Positions 23,216-30,067 of a DNA stretch of 30,067 bases are shown here, one piece after another; positions within the stretch are counted from its first letter, which is position 1, and every line of letters begins with the position of its first letter. This DNA comes from CAZITB01 sp964542055 (lineage in GTDB: Bacteria; Planctomycetota; Phycisphaerae; Sedimentisphaerales; CAMDDF01). The notes below the pieces were generated by a model. It saw nothing but the letters and a program-made list of their open reading frames with translations, was not told where the DNA came from and did not search any database. The stretch is taken from NCBI GenBank assembly GCA_964542055.1, contig CAZITB010000020.1:1-30067 (forward strand), in the 5' to 3' direction. A program made the position numbers and the translations under genes.

Positions 23216-24570
23216 TGGGCAGAATCTGGGCGGTAGCAAAAACAACAGTTTCGCAGGCGATCAGGATGAAGATAGCGTTGCTTTTTATTCTGGTTCTTCT
23301 TGTAGTTTTGCCGATTTTGAGTTTTATTGTTACAGGTGATGGAAGTTTGAAAGGCAAGCTTCAGACGTTTATAACATACGGCATGGGGTTGATGAATCTG
23401 CTACTTTGTTTGCTGACGATAATAATCGCAGCGTTTACACTTTCGTCCGATTTGAAGTCTTCGCTGCTGCATACGGTTGTTACAAAGCCGATTCGCAGGT
23501 TTGAACTTTTTATTGGTAAGGTACTTGGGATCGCGGTATTAGATTTGATGCTGCTGGTTGTTTTTGGCGGTTTAATTTATGGTTTAACATTGATGATTCC
23601 GAAGATGTCCGACAGCAGTCCTCAAGAGATAGAGGAGGCTAACAGGGAATTTTTTACTTCGCGAATAGAAATTTCACCTGAGCCTTTTGATGTTGATGGG
23701 TTTGTTGCTGGGGTAGTTGAAAGGATGAAGGAGGAAAACCAATTTCCAAATGATCCGGCGAAAGCGCAACAGCTTATGGGGGGGCTTAGGGCGGAAGTAA
23801 AGGCGCAGTCTTACTCTGTTCCGCCCGGTATGAGCAAGAGGTGGATTTTTGAAGGTTTGACTCCTGAAGACCCGAATGGGAGTATTTATTTGAGGTATAA
23901 GTTTCAGGCAACTAATCCGCCTGCGGATGATATTGTTACCGGTTACTGGATGATAGGTGATATGCGGCCTTTGGAATTGGGCCAGAAAGTGAATCCTTAC
24001 CAGGTGCTTAGGAGAGATAAAAACAAGATGACGCACGAGATTGAGATACCGGCAAGTGCGGTTTCTATTGATGGTCATCTGGATGCGATTTATGAGAATG
24101 ATCCCCGTAATAACACGACGGTTATTTTTGAAAGGGATAATTTTAAGCTGCTGTATCGTGCGGGAACGTTTACGATGAATTTCGTGAAAAGCAGTTTGAT
24201 AATATTTGCAAGGATGTTGTTTTTCGCTGTGTTGGGAGTTTCGCTTTCGACGTGGCTTAGTTTTCCGGTGGTAATACTTGTTAGTTTGTCGATATTTTTT
24301 ACAGGTATGATAACCGGGTTTATTATCGAATCTGTCGAATTTGTAGTGAAGCTGGAATATCTGATGAATATTGTCAAAGGTGTCATTTATCTTTTCCCAA
24401 GATTTGACGGTCAGACGAGCCCGACAATGTTTATGCAGGAAGCGCGGGAGATTACCTGGGGGCAGCTGGGTATGATATATCTGAATCTTCTGTTTGTGAA
24501 GGCTTTGATAGTTGGGCTTATTGGAATTGCGGTTTTTTCAAGGCGAGAGATTGCAAAGGTAAGTGTTTAG
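23215..24570 (+). CDS. ABC-2 type transporter permease with large extracytoplasmic loop (451 aa)
   Basis: A 451-residue ABC-2 permease. N-terminal helix at about 17-38, second and third helices at 51-77 and 98-125, then a hydrophilic extracytoplasmic domain at about 130-315 (SPQEIEEANREFF...FKLLYRAGTFTM), and four C-terminal helices at about 320-350, 355-375, 385-405 and 420-445. The DLKSSLLHTVVTKPIRRFELFIGKVLG segment is the conserved ABC-2 element and resembles the orphan permease at 14681-15646. The large soluble loop suggests a role in binding a protein or polymer substrate. It is translationally coupled to the ATPase. Substrate unknown; possibilities include lipids, polysaccharide or gliding-type secretion. 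Confidence 0.9.
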   Translation: MGRIWAVAKTTVSQAIRMKIALLFILVLLVVLPILSFIVTGDGSLKGKLQTFITYGMGLMNLLLCLLTIIIAAFTLSSDLKSSLLHTVVTKPIRRFELFIGKVLGIAVLDLMLLVVFGGLIYGLTLMIPKMSDSSPQEIEEANREFFTSRIEISPEPFDVDGFVAGVVERMKEENQFPNDPAKAQQLMGGLRAEVKAQSYSVPPGMSKRWIFEGLTPEDPNGSIYLRYKFQATNPPADDIVTGYWMIGDMRPLELGQKVNPYQVLRRDKNKMTHEIEIPASAVSIDGHLDAIYENDPRNNTTVIFERDNFKLLYRAGTFTMNFVKSSLIIFARMLFFAVLGVSLSTWLSFPVVILVSLSIFFTGMITGFIIESVEFVVKLEYLMNIVKGVIYLFPRFDGQTSPTMFMQEAREITWGQLGMIYLNLLFVKALIVGLIGIAVFSRREIAKVSV

Positions 24571-24594
24571 AATTTAACCAGAGATGGAATTTAT

Positions 24595-26418
24595 ATGCGT
24601 TGGCGAGATATAGCAATTAGTTTGGTTTGTGTTGTGATAGCTGGCGGGCTTTTTTATGTCGCGGGTTCGAGGCTTGATTACATAAATGAAAAACGTGTTG
24701 AAATGAAGCTAGTGGCGAATGAGCCGCTGGAAAATGCTCCTCCTTCGCTTGCGTTTGCTACTGTGGCGATGGGCGCGTTTCGCGGGTTGGTGGTTGATAT
24801 ATTGTGGATACGCGCAGATGCAATGAAAGAGAAGGGGTTGTTTTTTGACGCGAAACAGCTTGCAGACTGGATAACAGTTTTGCAGCCGCGGTTTGCTTCG
24901 GTGTGGGATTTTCAATCGTGGAATATGGCATATAATATTTCTGTCGCGATTCCGGCAAGTCAGCCTGAAGAGCGGTGGAGATGGGTTAGAAACGGTTTTG
25001 AGCTTTTGCGCGATAAGGGGATTTTGCTTAATCCGAAGTCGATAAATTTGTATCATAAGCTGGCGTGGATATTTCAGCATAAAATCGGCGGTGTTACAGA
25101 TGATGCGCATAGATTTTATAAATTGCAGATCGCGATGTCGATGCAGAATCTGCTGGGTCCGAAGCCGTCAAATGTTTTTTTTGATGCATTGAGTGATGCT
25201 CCGCAAAACGTATCAGGATTTATGGAAGATGAGACGGGTGCAAAGCTGATCAATGATCTAAGGGCGGTAAGTGATATTTTTGAAGATGATGAGGTTGCTT
25301 CATCTTATCTTGCAATGCGGGCCAATCCTTCGCAGTATGATCCGGAAATTTTTGAGGTGTTTGATAAATACCGCGAGGATGAAAGTAATATACTTCGGAA
25401 GTTCGATACATTTGCGCGTGCTTATAAGCTGAGAAATGAATGGAAGCTGGACCCGGATTTGATGATCGAGTGTAATGAGTTCTATGGTCCTAAAACAGAT
25501 GATCCGAATAACTCTTATAGTTCTTTGAACTGGCAGCACCCTGATAGTCATGCGATTTACTGGGCTCATAAGGGTTTGCAGGTTGCGGGCGGGAACCCTG
25601 AAACGGCGGATGAGCTTAATGCTGACAGGATAGTGATGCATAGTTTGCAGAATTTATATCGGTCTGGGAAGATATTTATTTTCAATGAGCCTGTAGAGGT
25701 TGAGCAGGAGAGCTTTGGCGGCGGTGAGCCGGAAAAAGTTACGATGTACAGGCCGAATATTTATTTGCGGCCCGATAACCGAATGTTTGATGTTTATAAT
25801 GAAGTGACATTGAAGGTTATCGATAAGTATAATGACGAAAAGCGAATGCGGGTTGAGGCGATTAAAAACGGTCACAGGAACATGCTTAAAAATGCGGTTC
25901 TCAGTTATTATCAAGCGGGCAACAAGGAAAAAGCGCTGGAAATATATAATGATCTTCGCAGGTTGTATCCTGATAAAGAGGAATTTCATGGTACGCTGGT
26001 TGAATTTTGCCGTATGCGTTTGGCAGAAGAATTGCGTTCGGTTGGGATCACCGATGTTAGAGAGATAGTTTTGGCGATGCTTTCCGAATCTTATTTTCGG
26101 TTTGCTTTGGGTGACGATCAGGAGGCGTTTGGCAGGGAACAGATGGCCAAAGAAATCTATCAGAATTATCAGAAAGAGTTTGGCGATGAAAACGCGGGAC
26201 TTGGAAGGGTGTCGCTTACGTCTTTTTCGATGATGAAGTTTATGGCGTTGCTTGACTTTATCTATGATCCGATGTATCCTCAGACATTGCGGAATCAGTT
26301 ATTAAATAGAATAGAAGTTGAACGGCCTGAGTTGTTTAAAGAGCTTCAAAAAAGAGGCGAAGAGTTTAAAGAGCAAGTAGAGGATTCCGAGAAACAACTG
26401 CAGGGTCAACAGCAATAA
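24595..26418 (+). CDS. single-TM protein with TPR-like region, unknown function (607 aa)
   Basis: Not assignable to a named family by eye. It has one N-terminal TM (about 6-24), so the bulk is probably extracytoplasmic. A conserved-looking block follows at 54-115 (ATVAMGAFRGLVVDILWIR, DWITVLQPRFASVWDFQSWNMAYNISVA), with repeated Trp and aromatic residues, and a TPR-like pair near 430-460 (YYQAGNKEKALEIYNDLRRLYPD). The C-terminus is Glu/Gln-rich. I recall proteins with the RGLxVDxLWxRA and WNMAYNISVA pattern mainly in planctomycetes, but cannot verify this. It begins 25 bases after the permease, so a partner role with the ABC exporter is likely. Confidence 0.85.
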   Translation: MRWRDIAISLVCVVIAGGLFYVAGSRLDYINEKRVEMKLVANEPLENAPPSLAFATVAMGAFRGLVVDILWIRADAMKEKGLFFDAKQLADWITVLQPRFASVWDFQSWNMAYNISVAIPASQPEERWRWVRNGFELLRDKGILLNPKSINLYHKLAWIFQHKIGGVTDDAHRFYKLQIAMSMQNLLGPKPSNVFFDALSDAPQNVSGFMEDETGAKLINDLRAVSDIFEDDEVASSYLAMRANPSQYDPEIFEVFDKYREDESNILRKFDTFARAYKLRNEWKLDPDLMIECNEFYGPKTDDPNNSYSSLNWQHPDSHAIYWAHKGLQVAGGNPETADELNADRIVMHSLQNLYRSGKIFIFNEPVEVEQESFGGGEPEKVTMYRPNIYLRPDNRMFDVYNEVTLKVIDKYNDEKRMRVEAIKNGHRNMLKNAVLSYYQAGNKEKALEIYNDLRRLYPDKEEFHGTLVEFCRMRLAEELRSVGITDVREIVLAMLSESYFRFALGDDQEAFGREQMAKEIYQNYQKEFGDENAGLGRVSLTSFSMMKFMALLDFIYDPMYPQTLRNQLLNRIEVERPELFKELQKRGEEFKEQVEDSEKQLQGQQQ

Positions 26419-26430
26419 ACGGAATTTGTA

Positions 26431-28608
26431 ATGTTGAAAATGCTTGATAGTTTGACGGAATCGCAGCGGAAAGCGGTACTGCACAAGGATGGTCCGCTGT
26501 TGGTAGTTGCGGGGCCTGGTTCGGGAAAAACGAGGGTAATAACACAAAGGATAGCGGCGCTAATCGATAGTGGTGTAAGGCCGTGGAATATTTGCGCGAT
26601 AACGTTTACTAATCGTGCGGCAGAGGAGATGAAAAACCGTGTCGATTCGATGGGGGTTCCGGCAGGGACTCATTTGAGTACGTTCCATTCGTTATGTGTC
26701 AGGCTACTCAGGCAGTATGCTTCAATGACAGGGATTACGTCGAATTTCAGTATCTATGATGACAAGGATCAAAAGAGGTGCGTGAAAGAGGCGTTATCGA
26801 GGGCGGATTTGTCTGGCAGTAATTTTGCGCCGGCAAGGATGCTCAATGCCATTTCGAATTTAAAGAATGAGTTGGAGACGCCGGAGGCTTTTGCGGAGCG
26901 GGCGGATGAATATTTTGCCAAGTCGCTTGCGAAAGTTTATGGAAACTATCAGAATATTTTGAAAGATAATAATGCGCTGGATTTTGATGATTTGTTGATG
27001 AAGGTTGCGTTTTTGCTGCGTGATCATCCGGAGGTCAGGGATGAATTGAATAACCGGTTCAGGTATCTGCTGGTTGATGAATATCAGGATACGAACCATG
27101 CGCAGTACCAGATTGCCAAGGGGCTGGCGCTGGGGCACAGGAATATTTGTGTTACCGGTGACCCGGATCAGAGTATTTACAGGTGGCGAGGCGCGGATAT
27201 TCGAAATATTATGAGCTTCGAGAAGGATTGGCCGGAGGCGACGGTTGTGAAGCTGGAAGAGAATTTCCGAAGCTGTGAGACGATTTTGAAAGGTGCCGAT
27301 AAGCTGATCGCCCATAACAAGAACCGCAAGGCGAAGACGCTGGTGGCGACGATCAAGGGCGGGGATGAGATTTCTGTAACAGAGTATGAAGATGATACTG
27401 ATGAGGCTTATGGGCTGGCCAATAATATCAAGAAGCTGATAGATGAGGGGATCGATCCGCGGGAGATAGCTGTTTTTTACAGGGTTAATTCGATGAGTCG
27501 TGTGCTTGAGGAATCGCTGGTTCAGAATCAGATACCGTATCAGATCGTTCGGGGCGTGGAGTTTTACGGGCGTAAAGAAATTCGTGATATGCTGGCGTAC
27601 TTGAAGCTGATTGTGAATCCGGATGATGATATGGCTTTTTTGAGGATTGTTAATACTCCGACAAGGGGTATAGGCAAGACTACTATCGAGAAGGTTGCGG
27701 ATTTTGCACAGAGTAATAATCTGAGTTTGTATGCGGCGGCTTTGAAGGCAGGGCAGATATCTACGCTGAATGCGGCGACGCAAGGGAAGCTGGCGAAGTT
27801 TGCGGCGATGATAGAGTCTTTTAAATCGGGGGCGGATGGTCCGGTGGCAGCATTGATGGAGCGGGTTTTCATTGAGACGCAGCTTGCGACATCGCTGGAG
27901 GTTGATAAAAGTGCGTCGGAGTCGGCGATCGATAACGTCAATGAGCTTATTAATGCGGCGGGTATGTATGATGAGCAGGCTGAAAAGCCGAATCTGGTTG
28001 AGTATTTGCAGGCGATTGCGCTTTATTCTGATGCGGATGCTTATGATTCTGATAATGCGAAGGTGGCGCTGATGACGCTGCATGCGGCGAAGGGGCTGGA
28101 GTTTGATAATGTGTTTATCATTGGGTTGGAAGATGGGATATTGCCGCATGAGCGAAGTGCGGTTAGTGAAGATGAGATGGAGGAGGAGAGGCGGCTGTTT
28201 TTTGTTGGTATGACGCGGGCGAGGAAGCGGTTGTTTGTCAGTTTTGCGAATTATCGAACGACGCACGGGCAGTTTTTGAGGAGTATCGCTTCGCAGTTTT
28301 TGAATGAGGCGGATTTGAGGGATGTTGAGCTAAGTGCAAATAAAGAGCAAGATCAATTCAGTTATGATTATGATGAATCTTCGAGCCAGGTAGAGCAGTA
28401 TGAGATACCTGCGAGAAAACCGGCAGCGGCCAAGAGTGAGCCGGCGTTTAAAACGGGCATGCTTGTCAGGCATTCGAAATTCGGTGTCGGCAGGGTGTCA
28501 CAGTTTATAGATACGGGGCCGAGCAGTATCGTTGTGGTTAAATTTAGCGCGGGACATACGCGTTCGCTCATGTTAAAATATGCTAAACTTGAAATTTTAA
28601 ATGCTTAG
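26431..28608 (+). CDS. uvrD: UvrD/PcrA-type superfamily 1 DNA helicase
   Basis: A 725-residue 3'-5' helicase of UvrD/PcrA/Rep type. Motifs in order: Q-motif LTESQRKAV (8-16), Walker A AGPGSGKTR (27-35), VDEYQDTN (215-222), GDPDQSIYRWRGAD, LTLHAAKGLEFDNVFIIGLEDG and EEERRLFFVGMTRARKRLFVS. The C-terminal about 50 residues (GMLVRHSKFGVGRVSQF...VVKFSAGHTRSLML) form the Tudor-like module of PcrA that contacts RNA polymerase. Acts in nucleotide excision and mismatch repair or in removing replication obstacles. It begins 12 bases after the 607-residue gene. Its stop TAG is inside the ribosome site (TTAGGAGT) of Pgi. Confidence 0.95.
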   Translation: MLKMLDSLTESQRKAVLHKDGPLLVVAGPGSGKTRVITQRIAALIDSGVRPWNICAITFTNRAAEEMKNRVDSMGVPAGTHLSTFHSLCVRLLRQYASMTGITSNFSIYDDKDQKRCVKEALSRADLSGSNFAPARMLNAISNLKNELETPEAFAERADEYFAKSLAKVYGNYQNILKDNNALDFDDLLMKVAFLLRDHPEVRDELNNRFRYLLVDEYQDTNHAQYQIAKGLALGHRNICVTGDPDQSIYRWRGADIRNIMSFEKDWPEATVVKLEENFRSCETILKGADKLIAHNKNRKAKTLVATIKGGDEISVTEYEDDTDEAYGLANNIKKLIDEGIDPREIAVFYRVNSMSRVLEESLVQNQIPYQIVRGVEFYGRKEIRDMLAYLKLIVNPDDDMAFLRIVNTPTRGIGKTTIEKVADFAQSNNLSLYAAALKAGQISTLNAATQGKLAKFAAMIESFKSGADGPVAALMERVFIETQLATSLEVDKSASESAIDNVNELINAAGMYDEQAEKPNLVEYLQAIALYSDADAYDSDNAKVALMTLHAAKGLEFDNVFIIGLEDGILPHERSAVSEDEMEEERRLFFVGMTRARKRLFVSFANYRTTHGQFLRSIASQFLNEADLRDVELSANKEQDQFSYDYDESSSQVEQYEIPARKPAAAKSEPAFKTGMLVRHSKFGVGRVSQFIDTGPSSIVVVKFSAGHTRSLMLKYAKLEILNA

Positions 28609-28617
28609 GAGTCTGAA

Positions 28618-30021
28618 ATGGATAATGCGATGATTAATTTATACTATAAAAATGTGATGGCTGATGTGATTGGTGATGAGCATGGCATATCCAGGGGGAA
28701 GTTCGATGAATATGCGGATAAAATGAATGGGTTGATACGTGATATCAATGTTGAGCGGAATGACGGTAAGGTTGCGTATCGTGATTTGCCTTATGATGAC
28801 CGGATAGCCAGTTCGGTTAAGGAGATGGTCGGGCAGATCAAGGGGGTTGAAAATTTTGTGGTTCTGGGTATCGGCGGTTCGGCTTTGGGTAATATATCGC
28901 TGCAGACGGCGCTGAATCCTTATATGTATAATATGGATGAAAAGCAGAGGAAGGGGCCGAGGATATTTGTTTTTGATAATGTTGATCCTGTACAGTTTAG
29001 CAGCTTTTTGAGCTGGATCGGGGATAAGCTTGATAAGACAGTTTTTAATGTGATAAGTAAGTCGGGTCGGACGGCGGAGACTGCGAGCCAGTTTTTGACG
29101 ATTTGTGAGATGATAAAGCAGAAGACCGGTGGAAAGCTGGCTGATTATGTGATCGCGACAACTGATCCTAAAGAGGGGACTTTGAGGAATATCGCAAATA
29201 ATGAAAATTTGCGGACGCTGGAAGTTCCTGCTGGTGTTGGTGGAAGATTTTCGGTTTTGAGTGCAGTTGGGCTGTTCAGCGCGGCAGCGGGGGGAATTGA
29301 CATTGACGGATTGCTGGCGGGTGCAAGAGCGATGGATCAGCGTGTCAGCTATGAGGATTTTTATAAGAATCCGGCGGCGATAAACGCGGCGATCAATTAT
29401 CATTATTATAATGCGGGCAAAAAGATATCGGTTATGATGCCGTATTCTTATGCCTTGAAGGATATGTCTGATTGGTACAGACAGTTATGGGCCGAATCGC
29501 TTGGCAAGGCGAAGAGTCTGGATGGCGGAGATATCTGGACGGGGCCGACGCCGGTTAAGGCGCTTGGAACGACGGACCAGCATAGCCAGGTACAGCTTTA
29601 TCGTGAAGGGCCAAATGATAAGCTTTATACTTTTTTGCAGGTTAAAGATTTTAAGAAGCCGCTGAAGATTGGTCCGAATCCGGAATATGCGCCGGAACTG
29701 AATTATCTAGGCGGTGCGGATATGGGCAAGCTGATGAACAGCGAGAAAATCGGAACAGAATTTGCGTTGTTGCAGAATAACAGGCCATGTCTGACGGTTC
29801 TTTTTGATGAGGTTAATGCCTATACTGTGGGTCAGTTTATTTACCTGTTTGAGGTTACGACTTCTTTTGCGGGCCGATTGTTCAATATCAATACTTATGA
29901 TCAGCCAGCGGTTGAGCTTGGTAAAGAGGCGACGTTTGCGTTGATGGGCAGAGAAGGTTATGAGGGTTTGGCAGAGAAGATCAAACCCGTTGCTGAAATT
30001 GACGACAAATATATAATTTAA
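28618..30021 (+). CDS. pgi: glucose-6-phosphate isomerase
   Basis: Interconverts glucose-6-phosphate and fructose-6-phosphate in glycolysis and gluconeogenesis. The 467-residue length fits the short bacterial class (as in Bacillus), not the 550-residue E. coli type. Motifs: LGIGGSALGN (83-92), SKSGRTAET (about 148-156), the PGI signature VGGRFSVLSAVG (about 206-217) and the DQHSQVQLYREGPNDK segment with the catalytic region. The start at 28618 has a strong TTAGGAGT box. It is the last gene of the window and is intact, with 46 bases of AT-rich sequence after it and no visible terminator. Confidence 0.96.
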   Translation: MDNAMINLYYKNVMADVIGDEHGISRGKFDEYADKMNGLIRDINVERNDGKVAYRDLPYDDRIASSVKEMVGQIKGVENFVVLGIGGSALGNISLQTALNPYMYNMDEKQRKGPRIFVFDNVDPVQFSSFLSWIGDKLDKTVFNVISKSGRTAETASQFLTICEMIKQKTGGKLADYVIATTDPKEGTLRNIANNENLRTLEVPAGVGGRFSVLSAVGLFSAAAGGIDIDGLLAGARAMDQRVSYEDFYKNPAAINAAINYHYYNAGKKISVMMPYSYALKDMSDWYRQLWAESLGKAKSLDGGDIWTGPTPVKALGTTDQHSQVQLYREGPNDKLYTFLQVKDFKKPLKIGPNPEYAPELNYLGGADMGKLMNSEKIGTEFALLQNNRPCLTVLFDEVNAYTVGQFIYLFEVTTSFAGRLFNINTYDQPAVELGKEATFALMGREGYEGLAEKIKPVAEIDDKYII

Positions 30022-30067
30022 TATAATTTGTCTCGAACCTTTGTCGGGTTATTTACGTAAACTTTTG

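Noticed and set aside
26860..28266. 468-codon open frame on the minus strand across the helicase gene
   Set aside because: It lies opposite the complete UvrD gene, whose motifs are all intact. The translation is Arg/Ile/Leu-rich with no domain, which is typical of an antisense shadow.
30022..30067. Possible terminator after pgi
   Set aside because: Only a 4-5 base imperfect stem (AACC...GGGTT) is visible, with no following T run, and the window ends there.
1..30067. Mobile elements, integrases, tRNA or rRNA genes, CRISPR arrays, prophage genes
   Set aside because: None was recognised on either strand. The 11-base duplication at the assembly gap is the only insertion-like trace, and it is more easily explained by scaffolding.

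Overview
The window reads as a chromosomal stretch from a member of the Planctomycetota, most likely class Phycisphaerae. This placement is an inference from gene content (three consecutive SPFH/HflK-HflC-type genes beside a P1B ATPase, an ABC-2 exporter and a large single-TM TPR-like protein) and general protein character. No rRNA or tRNA gene is present to confirm it. A run of 10 Ns at 6420-6429 shows this is a scaffolded draft assembly.

Layout. (1) 1-1565, minus strand: a short operon of an entericidin-like lipoprotein, a YghA-type short-chain dehydrogenase and a Tat-signal superoxide dismutase that runs off the left edge. (2) 1811-2266, plus strand: a small four-helix ferritin-like protein. 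(3) 2319-7892, minus strand: a compact bacterial non-homologous end-joining (NHEJ) operon in the order ChaB, Ku, ATP-dependent ligase, second Ku, LigD polymerase-phosphoesterase, followed by an AI-2E-family permease. The ligase carries an unusual eight-cysteine N-terminal module and contains the assembly gap. (4) 8328-14684, plus strand: a run of secreted, lipid-anchored and membrane stress-type proteins. It comprises two glutamine-rich PRC-barrel-like paralogues, a DUF1328 protein, a lipoprotein, an entericidin-like lipoprotein, a GSP17M-like glycine-zipper protein, a CsbD-YqjD fusion, a YqjE-like protein, a DUF2892-like protein and an unknown. (5) 14681-15646, minus strand: an orphan ABC-2 permease, transcribed away from the next block. 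(6) 15763-30021, plus strand: a tight run of three SPFH proteins, a P1B-type ATPase, an ABC ATPase with a long acidic tail, its ABC-2 permease, a 607-residue TM/TPR-like protein, a UvrD/PcrA helicase and glucose-6-phosphate isomerase.

How it fits together. Regions 1-4 resemble, in content, the general-stress regulons of other phyla: CsbD, entericidin, PRC-barrel, YqjD/YqjE, YghA-type SDR, SOD and Ku/LigD. I infer a stress or desiccation/oxidative-damage resistance island combining envelope protection with double-strand-break repair. I could not find one clear shared promoter motif. Region 6 is the best candidate for an undescribed system: a membrane microdomain (SPFH) assembly encoded with a metal-type P-ATPase of atypical transmembrane site and an ABC-2 exporter, with an extra ABC-2 permease diverging from the same intergenic region. 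Its function cannot be read from sequence alone. UvrD and Pgi are ordinary housekeeping genes at the end of the run.

All functional calls are from motif recognition by eye; no database search was possible.
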